The position numbers were made by a program, and so were the translations under genes. The notes under the pieces were generated by a model. It did not search any database and had not been told where the DNA came from. It saw only the letters and a list, made by a program, of their open reading frames with translations. Source: a virus. From it: a stretch of 24,525 nucleotides of DNA. Below are positions 7,491-15,292 of this stretch, piece by piece (the first letter of the stretch is position 1; every line of letters starts with the position of its first letter). The stretch is taken from IMG/VR virus record IMGVR_UViG_3300032282_006088, positions 1-24,525 of that record. One strand, 5' to 3'.

Positions 7491-9053
7491 TTAGATTTCA
7501 GGTCCAGCCTTTTCTGCTTTTCCAACCTGCTTAACATATCTGTCTTTCGGTATCATTTTTTCTTCACCTTCTTTGTACTTAACGTATAATTTATTATCCT
7601 CTATTTTAGTTACAATAACATCTCCGTCCTTTCCTACTTGAGTCTTCATATCTGTCGCAAGAATAACAACCTTTTGTCCAGCCTTCAAGTTTTCGTATGC
7701 TACCGTTTCTCCTTTAAAGATATTACCTGCTTTATTTTTAGCAACTGATGCCGCATTATATTTAACTTTGTATACATAAATTGCATTATCTGCCATTTCA
7801 ACATTAACTTTTGCTCCTTGATAAGTAGTTTTGGTAATCGGTTGAGGTGCTTCACTCTTAGTTGTAATTGAGTAAGAAACATTCTTTCCTCCATTTGGCT
7901 CAGCCGTTGAGATTTTCCAAGAAACTGCAATACTGTTCGCTTTTAAATGTCCTCCTAAATATGCAGTTAATGCATTTCTAAAAGTAACTCCTCGGTCATA
8001 AGATAATTTCATATTTTTACCAGCATCGTCTGCTCCTGCACCAGGATCAGAAGTACCAGTTGTTCCTTTTGGATAAGATTTTTCCCAGCCTGCAGCATTT
8101 TTAATAGTTCCATAATCTGGACTTGCGGATGATATAAGTGTCATAGTATCAGCTACTCCACTATCTCCTAAGTAACTAATAATTTTATCACCCATTTCTT
8201 TTACACTAGGGTGATTTGCATCAACTTTTGTTCCTTTATCATCGATATCTGCTCTACCTGTAGTAAATGCAATTGCAACCGCTCCAGTTTGTGCCTCTTC
8301 TCCTTGAGCTAATTCAGTCGTAGTTCCTCTATCTCCTCCAGTAACTGTTGCTTTTGCTGGACTAACTAGAATAACGTAACCAGATTCTTTTCTAACTGCT
8401 CCAGGATTTGAACCAGTTAAGTCGACTATTCTATTATCATTTAATATTTTAGTTGGATCGTATTGAGTAAAGTCTCCAACCGCCCAGTTTGTAAGATTAA
8501 ATGCGTTAATATATCCGCATATTGCTGCAATCCCACTTGTCTTAACCATTTGAGTAGCTGCAATAGTTAATCCGCCAGTAGTTCCTTGAGTATCAATTAC
8601 GCCGGCTGCCTTTCCATATAGCTGCACTTGGTCACCTCGCTCTAAAGTTAATCCAAGATTTGGTACAAGTTGAGCAACTTTATCAACGTCTGCAATTGGA
8701 TCAAATGATCCTGCATTTTGACCAATTCCTGCAATTATTGCTCCAAATACTTTTTCAACATAGCTCTCTGCAGAAGCACCAGTATTTCCTATTCTAAGTG
8801 ATGGTATAGCCTCTTTCCCAATCACTTTATTCATTATTGCCATAGCTGCACTGTGCTCCTTTTTATCAAAGTCTAACCATACATCTCCACCAGTGCTAGA
8901 TGAATCAAATGCGTTTATTCCTATGACTTTATTCCCAATTTGAACTGCCTCAATATTTGGTAGATATGGAAGATCACCAGGTTGTAACGCTTCATTAAGA
9001 GCAATTGATTCATGCAAAGCTCTCCAGTTTTTGTAATTTAATAAGTATGACAT
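7491..9053 (-). CDS. Large late protein with capsid-targeting-like N-terminus and OmpA-like region, 520 aa
   Basis: The first 22 residues (MSYLLNYKNWRALHES, then IALNEA) match position by position the starts of the 126-aa protein and the nucleotidyl cyclase in this window. They include two gp21-type cleavage candidates, LHE before S (13-16) and LNE before A (19-22). Residues about 258-385 resemble an OmpA-like fold: a strand with AIAFTTGRADID, a long helix, then NMKLSYDRGVTFRNAL (347-362), which fits the N-x-x-LS-x-x-R-A pattern. The last 120 residues are beta-rich and Lys-rich (SH3-like feel). It is expressed alone from a late box. An internal head protein injected with DNA, perhaps acting at the cell wall, is inferred. 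The OmpA assignment is tentative. Confidence 0.65.
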   Translation of the reverse strand: MSYLLNYKNWRALHESIALNEALQPGDLPYLPNIEAVQIGNKVIGINAFDSSSTGGDVWLDFDKKEHSAAMAIMNKVIGKEAIPSLRIGNTGASAESYVEKVFGAIIAGIGQNAGSFDPIADVDKVAQLVPNLGLTLERGDQVQLYGKAAGVIDTQGTTGGLTIAATQMVKTSGIAAICGYINAFNLTNWAVGDFTQYDPTKILNDNRIVDLTGSNPGAVRKESGYVILVSPAKATVTGGDRGTTTELAQGEEAQTGAVAIAFTTGRADIDDKGTKVDANHPSVKEMGDKIISYLGDSGVADTMTLISSASPDYGTIKNAAGWEKSYPKGTTGTSDPGAGADDAGKNMKLSYDRGVTFRNALTAYLGGHLKANSIAVSWKISTAEPNGGKNVSYSITTKSEAPQPITKTTYQGAKVNVEMADNAIYVYKVKYNAASVAKNKAGNIFKGETVAYENLKAGQKVVILATDMKTQVGKDGDVIVTKIEDNKLYVKYKEGEEKMIPKDRYVKQVGKAEKAGPEI

Positions 9054-9066
9054 AATAAAAAATACT

Positions 9067-9083
9067 TTTTTAGTTATTTATTT
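9067..9083 (-). promoter_or_regulatory. Putative late promoter of the 520-aa gene
   Basis: On the minus strand it reads AAATAAATAACTAAAAA, nearly identical to the tail tube gene box, and lies about 13 bases before the ATG at 9053. Confidence 0.7.
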
Positions 9084-9098
9084 TTCAAAATAGCAAAT

Positions 9099-9112
9099 TT
9101 TTTAGTATTTTA
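9099..9112 (+). promoter_or_regulatory. Possible non-late promoter element of the rhomboid gene
   Basis: The plus-strand sequence TTTTTAGTATTTTA upstream of the rhomboid gene recurs almost unchanged before the glycosylase gene (10322-10334). A relative, TTGTATTATA (6871-6880), lies before the CAP gene. It loosely resembles the Bacteroidota -7 box (TAnnTTTG). In such AT-rich DNA this is weak evidence. Confidence 0.3.
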
Positions 9113-9129
9113 GAATTAAAATAAAGAGC

Positions 9130-9864
9130 ATGAAAGCAATTAAAAAATACGTATCTTCTCTTCCAATCGGAGTAAAATACTTGGTTTCAATAAACTTACT
9201 AGTTTATGTATTAACACTAGTTACTTACTACTGTGCTAGTATTAATTTGACAAATTACTTTGGAGCTTATCCTACTTATTCTGAGTATTTTAATCCTCTT
9301 GCGATAATTACTAGTGGATTCACTCACTCTATCAATTTTACTCATATCCTATTCAATCTTTTACTATTTTTAATCTTTGCTCCATCAATCGAAGTAAAAT
9401 TTGGAACCAGAAATATCATTTTAATCTATGTATTATGTGGAATCGTTGGATACACCACTACTAATTATGCATACCACCAAAACAAACAAAAGATCGAGCA
9501 GTCTCTTTCTGCACTACATATTAAACCATCTACTATTGAGATAAAAGATCACAGAGTATCGCAAGAGTACTTATCTACTCTTGATGAAAGTGACATAGCA
9601 ATTGTTAAAAAGTACAATCTAGTGATCTCTAAGACATATGGCGCATCTTCTGCTCTTTATGGAATTATTGCAATCTATTTGCTATTGAACTTTGCTAACT
9701 TAAAAAAGGTAGGCTTTACTTTACTTGCTGCATACTGTATAGGAGTTACATTATTTAGCATATTTACGAATACGAATATTCTTGATGGTAGTGATTATGC
9801 TCATATTGGAGGATTCACAACTGGCTTAATTTTCATACTAATCAAAAAAGCATCACACAAGTGA
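9130..9864 (+). CDS. Rhomboid-family intramembrane serine protease
   Basis: The 244-aa polytopic membrane protein carries the rhomboid signature. There is a His-rich segment with Asn at the start of the second core helix (FTHSINFTHILFN, His66, His72, Asn76), the catalytic Ser in GASSALYG (Ser173), and the catalytic His in AHIGGF (His225). These residues form the Ser-His dyad that cleaves substrate transmembrane helices. A soluble insertion of about 55 residues (about 115-168) separates the third helix from the catalytic Ser helix. The gene stands alone on the plus strand between late minus-strand genes, with its own hairpin terminator. Rhomboids are widespread in cells but unusual in phages. 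Targets could be host inner-membrane proteins (inference). Confidence 0.9.
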   Translation: MKAIKKYVSSLPIGVKYLVSINLLVYVLTLVTYYCASINLTNYFGAYPTYSEYFNPLAIITSGFTHSINFTHILFNLLLFLIFAPSIEVKFGTRNIILIYVLCGIVGYTTTNYAYHQNKQKIEQSLSALHIKPSTIEIKDHRVSQEYLSTLDESDIAIVKKYNLVISKTYGASSALYGIIAIYLLLNFANLKKVGFTLLAAYCIGVTLFSIFTNTNILDGSDYAHIGGFTTGLIFILIKKASHK

Positions 9865-9871
9865 TGCTTTT
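9846..9871. terminator. Bidirectional terminator overlapping a stop codon
   Basis: The arms AAAAGCATCAC and GTGATGCTTTT pair perfectly around an ACAA loop, and both strands have T-runs. The rhomboid TGA stop (9862-9864) lies in the right arm. It separates the rhomboid gene from the convergent 126-aa gene. Confidence 0.88.
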
Positions 9872-9898
9872 AATAGTTTAAAAATAATCAAGTTTAAA

Positions 9899-10279
9899 TT
9901 ATTTTACGATATTTTCGCTCTTACTAAATTGTTGCAAGTGTTTGTAAAATGATGACAAATAAGGGTTATTATCTAATTGTCCCCAGTTTTTAATAGGTGC
10001 AGCTTGCTCCTCATCATATGAATCTCCCCAACTCATATCAGTAGCAATATATGCCATAATAGTATTATATCCTTCAGCTTTTACTAATTTCAAACATGCA
10101 GTATAATCTGCAATATTTTTAATCATAAAGACTCCTTTTTTAACACCTTCTTCGTCTGTTCCATCCCACACGCTCATTGCCTTTGTAATTTGATTAAAGG
10201 CAGCAGCACCATTGTTTCCACCAGCCATTGCTTCTTCGTTTACTCTAGCCCAGTTTTTAAAATTAAGTACAAAACTCAT
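9899..10279 (-). CDS. Small late protein with capsid-targeting-like N-terminus, 126 aa
   Basis: The start chosen is the ATG at 10279. An upstream in-frame ATG at 10312 would place the late promoter inside the coding region. With this start the N-terminus (MSFVLNFKNWARVNEEA) aligns without gaps with the 520-aa protein (MSYLLNYKNWRALHES). Both have Asn-aromatic-Lys-Asn-Trp at residues 6-10, followed by an acidic candidate cleavage site. The rest (NQITKAMSVWDGTDEEGVKKG, KNIADYTACLKLVKAEGY) looks like a small mixed helical domain with no recognised family. A single-gene late unit with this N-terminus points to an internal head protein. Confidence 0.7.
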   Translation of the reverse strand: MSFVLNFKNWARVNEEAMAGGNNGAAAFNQITKAMSVWDGTDEEGVKKGVFMIKNIADYTACLKLVKAEGYNTIMAYIATDMSWGDSYDEEQAAPIKNWGQLDNNPYLSSFYKHLQQFSKSENIVK

Positions 10280-10288
10280 ATTGTAATA

Positions 10289-10305
10289 TTTTTTATTATT
10301 TATCT
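10289..10305 (-). promoter_or_regulatory. Putative late promoter of the 126-aa gene
   Basis: On the minus strand it reads AGATAAATAATAAAAAA, identical to the boxes at 6834 and 19284, and lies 9 bases before the ATG at 10279. Confidence 0.7.
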
Positions 10306-10339
10306 TAATCATGTTGATTTTTTTTAGTATTTTATTAAT

Positions 10340-11134
10340 ATGCCAGAACTAGCAGAAATAAAAATAATGGCGGATTTTATAAATTCAGCCTGTGAGAAAA
10401 AAGATTTTACCTCAATTGCTTTTTCAGAAAGCGCAATGAGTCGTAAACTAGGAATTGTCCAACCTACTGATCTTCAGATATTCAGTATCCGTGCTGAGTC
10501 TAGAGGTAAAGAGTTATTGCTCTCGTTAATTCAAGGAGGTAGAGTCTTTGTAAAGATTAGTTGTTCAATGGGCATGTCTGGTCATTGGGCTCTATGTCAC
10601 CGTGACCATATGCCAAAGCATACTCACATGAAATTTAGTAGTATTGATCACTATAGTTTATGTTTAGTTGACACTCGTCGATTTGCTAGATGGCGAGTAG
10701 TTGAGGAGTGGTCTACTAATCGCGGACCGTGTCCAGTAATGGAACCTAATCAATTTCGAGAAAATATCCTACTTAATCTACATAAGAAAGAATTTGATAA
10801 ACCTATTCATCTTGTGCTCATGAATCAACTATATTTCAATGGAATAGGCAACTATCTCAGAGCTGAGATCCTCTTTCATGCAGCACAAGATCCTTTTATT
10901 GAAGCTCGTACTGCAATTACTATAAATCCTGCAATACTTGAGTTATGCGAACAGCTACCGAGGGAAGCTTATGTGCTAGGTGGAGGCCAACTAAAAGATT
11001 GGAAAAATCCATTTGAGGCTCCAGCCGGAGGCTTTGATGAATGGATGCAGTGTTATGGAAAAGGCAAATGGTTTACTGACAAGAATGGTCGACGAATGTG
11101 GTATCATGAGAGTCAACTTGAAACCTCTCACTAA
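10340..11134 (+). CDS. Fpg/Nei-family DNA glycosylase, zincless type
   Basis: This 264-aa base-excision repair enzyme keeps the processed N-terminus MPEL with catalytic Pro2 and Glu3, a following Glu6, and the helix-two-turn-helix motif GIGNYLRAEILF. It lacks the Cys4 zinc finger of bacterial Fpg. The C-terminus (MQCYGKGKWFTDKNGRRMWY) has a single Cys and an Arg-containing hairpin like the zincless finger of NEIL1, plant Fpg and mimivirus Nei. It probably removes oxidised bases and cleaves the abasic site. It opens the plus-strand run that continues with helicase and topoisomerase genes. Whether its substrate relates to the modified cytosine suggested at 1934 is unknown. Confidence 0.88.
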   Translation: MPELAEIKIMADFINSACEKKDFTSIAFSESAMSRKLGIVQPTDLQIFSIRAESRGKELLLSLIQGGRVFVKISCSMGMSGHWALCHRDHMPKHTHMKFSSIDHYSLCLVDTRRFARWRVVEEWSTNRGPCPVMEPNQFRENILLNLHKKEFDKPIHLVLMNQLYFNGIGNYLRAEILFHAAQDPFIEARTAITINPAILELCEQLPREAYVLGGGQLKDWKNPFEAPAGGFDEWMQCYGKGKWFTDKNGRRMWYHESQLETSH

Positions 11135-11172
11135 TTTTGAGTTTTATTACTGTAACTTATAAATAATCAATA

Positions 11173-11355
11173 ATGTTTGGAAAAATACTAAAACCTAATT
11201 TTTCAAAAAGAGAACGTGCGATAATCAACGAATGTTGTCGGCAGGTTTTTGAATCAATGAATAAGGAAGAATTAAAAAATTCGCTTGATCCCAAAATAAA
11301 AGAGATCAAAGATGACATTAAAATAATAATGCAAAAACTTGAACCAACCATATGA
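11173..11355 (+). CDS. Small hypothetical protein, 60 aa
   Basis: The reading frame ends in an ATGA overlap with the helicase gene, a typical coupled pair, which supports coding. The product is highly charged and probably alpha-helical throughout (FSKRERAIINECCRQVFESM, then KIKEIKDDIKIIMQKLE). No family is recognised. It could be a small partner of the helicase. Confidence 0.6.
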   Translation: MFGKILKPNFSKRERAIINECCRQVFESMNKEELKNSLDPKIKEIKDDIKIIMQKLEPTI

Positions 11356-12944
11356 GCGATATTCCTCTTGAGTTTTCACCAAGACCCCAACAAGTCCAAA
11401 TACTGGATTTTGTAAAGTCATCTATCCAAGATGGCAAAAAATTTATTATGGTGGATGCTCCGACTGGTGTAGGAAAATCTTATGCTGCAATCATGGTTGC
11501 AGAGTGGTATCGCGGAGAACACTCTAAAAAAGCTAAAACTGATATTATCACAAACACTAAGATCCTTCAAGATCAGTATGTAAAAGATTTTAAGTTTGCA
11601 GCTAATCTAAAGGGTAAAAATAATTATTGGTGTCGCACTCAAGGTATGGGTTGCGGTGATGCACAAGTAATCAATAAAGCAAATGACAAGCGATGTAATA
11701 TATGCCCGCATAAAATTGCACAATCTAAGTTTTTAAAGAGTCCAATCAGTCTAGCTAACTTTCACCTAGTGACTGCATATTCAATGTATTCACCAGATAT
11801 GATGGTTGAGCGAGGTTCTAGACTCTTAATAATTGATGAAGCCCATGCATTTGAAGAGACGTTTTGTGATTTTATTATGTCTACATATTCCGAGCGAAGT
11901 ATAAAAATGCTTGATGTTTGGCAAGATTGGATGGAACGTGATCTAGATGGTGTGTCTTCACTAAGTGAACTTTCTGAGTGGACTAAAAATATCCTAGTTC
12001 CTCTTCTAGAGCAAAAAGCAGGCGAATTATTAGACGACGCCAAAGAGACTCGACAAAAGAAGAAAAAGATTGAACTAATTAAGAAAGCTGATCATGTTGA
12101 TAAATCAATGTGTAAATACAATCGTTTTGTAAATGATCGTGAAAACTACAAGACCAACTGGACATTTGAAAAAGATCTAGATCAGTATGGCAAAACCCGA
12201 ATCACAGTTGAACCTATTTGGGGAAATCTTTATCTTAAAGAGCTATTTTGGGATCAATATGACCATGTAATCCTAATGTCAGGTACTCTATTAGATAGAG
12301 AATTATTTTCATTTATTATGGGTGTAGAAGATCATGAGTCTACTTACTTAGCTCTTCCTTGTCCATTTGATGCAGCACAACGTCCAGTAATCTACTTACG
12401 ATTTGGTAAAATGTCATACTATAATAAGAAGGAGACTTTTGCCAGGGCAGTCCCAATAATAGCTAAGATCCTAGAAAAGAATTGTGAACATAAAGGAATA
12501 ATCCACACTGCAAATTATGAATTTAGTAAATGGATTCAAAACTCTATTCAAGATAAGCGTTTAATATTCCATGATTATATGACTAGAGAAAAGTCTCTAG
12601 AGGATCACCTTACTTCAAGTTTAGAAACAGTCCTAGTCTCTCCATCCATGATTAATGGTGTCGACTTAAAGGATGAACTCTCCAGGTTTCAAGTAATCTT
12701 AAAAGTACCTTTTCCGAATCTTGTTAGTACAAAGATAAAGAAGAGACTAGATACTCGTCCAGAGTGGTACAATTGGAAGACTCTGGTGGACCTTCTTCAG
12801 GCATATGGTAGATCAATCAGAAATGATGATGACTGGGCAGAGACCTATATCCTAGATGAGTGTTTTGACCAAATTCTCGAAAATAAAAATGTGCCTCAAT
12901 ATTTTTTAGATGCACTAAAAATAAAAAAATTAGCAAAAAAATAA
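11352..12944 (+). CDS. XPD/DinG-like superfamily 2 DNA helicase
   Basis: The 530-aa protein has Walker A APTGVGKS (36-43), Walker B/DEAH at 162-165 (IIDEAHAFE) and a motif VI segment QAYGRSIRND near residue 480. Between motif I and DEAH lie four spaced cysteines (94, 101, 115, 118; WC, GCGD, RCNIC). This is the arrangement of the iron-sulphur cluster domain in XPD, Rad3 and DinG helicases, which move 5' to 3' on single-stranded DNA. Immediately downstream, overlapping by one base, is the topoisomerase large subunit, so a replication, recombination or repair role is likely. It is shorter than DinG (about 715 aa). Confidence 0.9.
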   Translation: MSDIPLEFSPRPQQVQILDFVKSSIQDGKKFIMVDAPTGVGKSYAAIMVAEWYRGEHSKKAKTDIITNTKILQDQYVKDFKFAANLKGKNNYWCRTQGMGCGDAQVINKANDKRCNICPHKIAQSKFLKSPISLANFHLVTAYSMYSPDMMVERGSRLLIIDEAHAFEETFCDFIMSTYSERSIKMLDVWQDWMERDLDGVSSLSELSEWTKNILVPLLEQKAGELLDDAKETRQKKKKIELIKKADHVDKSMCKYNRFVNDRENYKTNWTFEKDLDQYGKTRITVEPIWGNLYLKELFWDQYDHVILMSGTLLDRELFSFIMGVEDHESTYLALPCPFDAAQRPVIYLRFGKMSYYNKKETFARAVPIIAKILEKNCEHKGIIHTANYEFSKWIQNSIQDKRLIFHDYMTREKSLEDHLTSSLETVLVSPSMINGVDLKDELSRFQVILKVPFPNLVSTKIKKRLDTRPEWYNWKTLVDLLQAYGRSIRNDDDWAETYILDECFDQILENKNVPQYFLDALKIKKLAKK

Positions 12945-14812
12945 TGGCTAAGAAATCAATAGAAACCCAGTATCAAAAATTAACTGATGTTGAACATGTT
13001 CTACTTCGACCATCAATGTATGTTGGCTCAATCGTTACCCATACTGGAGATCAATATCTCTATGATGGAGAAAAGGTAACAATTGAAGAAGTTAATTATA
13101 ATCCAGGATTTATCAAACTATTTGATGAAATTGTTTCCAATTCAGTCGATGAACATCGTCGAAATCCTAAATTAAATGAGATCAGAGTGACTCTTAATTT
13201 AGATACTACTGAGATTTCAATATGGGATAATGGTGGAATTCCAGTAGAGAAGCATCCAGTCCATAAAGAGTGGATTCCTGAAATGATTTTCTCAAATCTA
13301 AAAGCTGGATCTAATTTTGACGACACTGAACAGCGAACGGTTGCTGGTACAAATGGTGTAGGTTCAACCCTAACTAATATCTTCAGTAAAAAATTCTCAA
13401 TATCTACCTGTGATGGTAAAAATAGGTTCGACCAAACCTTTACTGATAATATGGGTAAGCGAACTACTGCAAAGATAACTCCAGCTAAGAGAGGATTTAC
13501 TGAAATATCCTTTTTTCCAGATCTTGAGAGATTTAAAATGCGATTAATCGATGAAAAGTCCTTTCAAATCCTATTTAAAAGATGTCTGGATCTAGTTGCA
13601 TGTAATAATAAGCTTACACTAAAGCTAACTAAAGTCAAGAATGGTAAAAAAGAGGATTTTGTGCTTAAATTTAAGAGTTTTGAGGAATACATTCAGTTAT
13701 ATTCCAATGAATACTTTTTTGAAGAGACAAAGGATTGGAAAGTAGGTTTTGCTAAGTCAGAAAACGGCTTCCAAAACGTAAGTTTCGTTAATTCAGTACA
13801 CACAAAAGACGGCGGAACTCACGTTGAATATATCACTAATCAGTTAATTGCACAATTGCGAGAAATGATTAAGAAAAAGCACAGAGTTGACGTTAAACCA
13901 AGCGATATTCGTAATCATCTCTATGTCTTTATTGATTCAACTATTGTAAACTCATTCTTTAGCTCACAAACTAAGGAAAAACTCATCACTGAAGTCAAAG
14001 ATTTCGGTACTAAGCATGAGGTAACCGATAAATTAGCAAAACTAGTCTTTAAATCTGAGATAATACAGTCAGTTCTAGATTGGATTGAGAAAAAAGCCCT
14101 TGCTCAAGAGCGAGCAGAGCTTAGAAAGCTAAATAAAGACCTAGATAAGACTAAAATACCTAAATTGATCGATGCACAACGTAAAGGTGATCGTGGAGTA
14201 TGTATCTTAGGCATATATGAAGGTCTTTCAGCAGTTTCAGCAGTTCGTAAGTTTAGAGATACTCAAATAATTGGTGCTTTTCCTCTAAAAGGTAAATTTA
14301 TCAACGTAAGTGAGATGAAACCCTCTGAAATTGCTAAAAATGATGAAGCTGTACAGTTAATGGCCTCACTTGGACTAAAACTAGGCGAAGAACCTAAAGG
14401 ATTACGATACGGTCGCATCTATATCTATACTGATGCTGATCCAGATGGTAGCCACATCGCTGCAACCTTAATTAATTTCTTTAATCGCTTTTGGCCCGAA
14501 CTTTTTGATCAAGGTCGAGTATATAAAGTAATGACTCCACTAGTAGTCGCTAAAAAAGGCAAAGAATCGCTTAATTTTTACACAAATGATGAATTTGATG
14601 AGTGGTCAAAGAAAAATAAGGCTGCCTCTTGGGATATTGAGTATAAAAAGGGACTTGGTGCTCTAGAAGACGCTGAATATGAAGAAATAATCAAAAATCC
14701 CTACCTTGTTCAAATAAAGAACGATAAAGACTATAAAGAATCACTTGAATCGTGGTTTGGAAAGGATTCTCAACCTAGAAAAGATAGAATTCTTGGAAAT
14801 AATCAAAATTAA
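12944..14812 (+). CDS. 39: Type II DNA topoisomerase large subunit (gp39-like)
   Basis: This 622-aa GyrB-type subunit has a GHKL ATPase domain (DEIVSNSVDE with Glu62, WDNGGIP with Asp95, GTNGVGS at 135-141) and a TOPRIM domain at the C-terminal side (Glu426 in YEGLSA, and YTDADPDGSH with Asp497, 499 and 501). ATPase and TOPRIM are in one polypeptide here. In T4 they are split between genes 39 and 60. The TOPRIM glutamate motif reads EGLSA where gyrase has EGDSA. Together with the medium subunit it relaxes or decatenates DNA during phage replication. It overlaps its neighbours by one base on each side (TAATG). Confidence 0.95.
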   Translation: MAKKSIETQYQKLTDVEHVLLRPSMYVGSIVTHTGDQYLYDGEKVTIEEVNYNPGFIKLFDEIVSNSVDEHRRNPKLNEIRVTLNLDTTEISIWDNGGIPVEKHPVHKEWIPEMIFSNLKAGSNFDDTEQRTVAGTNGVGSTLTNIFSKKFSISTCDGKNRFDQTFTDNMGKRTTAKITPAKRGFTEISFFPDLERFKMRLIDEKSFQILFKRCLDLVACNNKLTLKLTKVKNGKKEDFVLKFKSFEEYIQLYSNEYFFEETKDWKVGFAKSENGFQNVSFVNSVHTKDGGTHVEYITNQLIAQLREMIKKKHRVDVKPSDIRNHLYVFIDSTIVNSFFSSQTKEKLITEVKDFGTKHEVTDKLAKLVFKSEIIQSVLDWIEKKALAQERAELRKLNKDLDKTKIPKLIDAQRKGDRGVCILGIYEGLSAVSAVRKFRDTQIIGAFPLKGKFINVSEMKPSEIAKNDEAVQLMASLGLKLGEEPKGLRYGRIYIYTDADPDGSHIAATLINFFNRFWPELFDQGRVYKVMTPLVVAKKGKESLNFYTNDEFDEWSKKNKAASWDIEYKKGLGALEDAEYEEIIKNPYLVQIKNDKDYKESLESWFGKDSQPRKDRILGNNQN

Positions 14813-14928
14813 TGAAATACTACAATGAATTTGAAAGAAGACCTAAATTCATCTTTATATGGATGATTATTTGCGGTTCAACAATTGGCCTAATTTCATG
14901 GTTAATCAAAACTTTAGGATTGGTCTAA
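14812..14928 (+). CDS. Single-helix small membrane protein, 38 aa
   Basis: A 38-aa frame starts in a TAATG overlap with the topoisomerase large subunit stop. The product has a basic N-terminal segment (YYNEFERRPK), one hydrophobic helix (FIFIWMIICGSTIGLISWLI), then a short tail. Translational coupling and membrane topology argue that it is real. The function is unknown. Confidence 0.55.
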   Translation: MKYYNEFERRPKFIFIWMIICGSTIGLISWLIKTLGLV

Positions 14929-14953
14929 GTAAAAGATAGAAAAATCTCATAAA

Positions 14954-15292
14954 ATGACATTTGAAAAGTTTAAACACATAGTTGATCTAATGGTTCAAAA
15001 TTCGGCTAAATTAGATGGTTCGTATGAACTAGGTATTGATTTAATCGAATTCTCAGAGGGTTACAATATTGTAATCAACTATCTTTGGGGACAATTACTA
15101 ACAACTGAGGGTTTAGACTGGTTTGACTGGTTTATGTATGAGAAAAACTATTTACAGGACGGCATCGGTAATCCTGAAATGCAGGCATATTCTACTGATA
15201 GTGGTGAACAGGTCGAAATAATCAAGGATCTTGAAGGTCTTTATGAGTATCTTACAGAAAACAACTATTTTAAATGCGAAAGCCAGAAATAA
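14954..15292 (+). CDS. Hypothetical acidic protein, 112 aa
   Basis: This small acidic protein is rich in Tyr, Trp and Glu (LWGQLLTTEGLDWFDWFMYE). Its 3' end overlaps the topoisomerase medium subunit by 19 bases, so the two are translationally linked. It has no signal peptide or membrane helix. I do not recognise the family. Confidence 0.75.
   Translation: MTFEKFKHIVDLMVQNSAKLDGSYELGIDLIEFSEGYNIVINYLWGQLLTTEGLDWFDWFMYEKNYLQDGIGNPEMQAYSTDSGEQVEIIKDLEGLYEYLTENNYFKCESQK

Noticed and set aside
10280-10312. N-terminal extension of the 126-aa gene from an upstream ATG.
   Set aside because: It runs through the late promoter. The downstream ATG restores exact alignment with the 520-aa protein N-terminus.
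11158-11168. Plus-strand TATAAATAATC, an exact TATAAATA match to the T4 late promoter, before the 60-aa gene.
   Set aside because: It lies only about 7 bases from the start codon, on the strand of replication genes, and lacks the following A-run of the minus-strand boxes. Chance in AT-rich DNA is likely.
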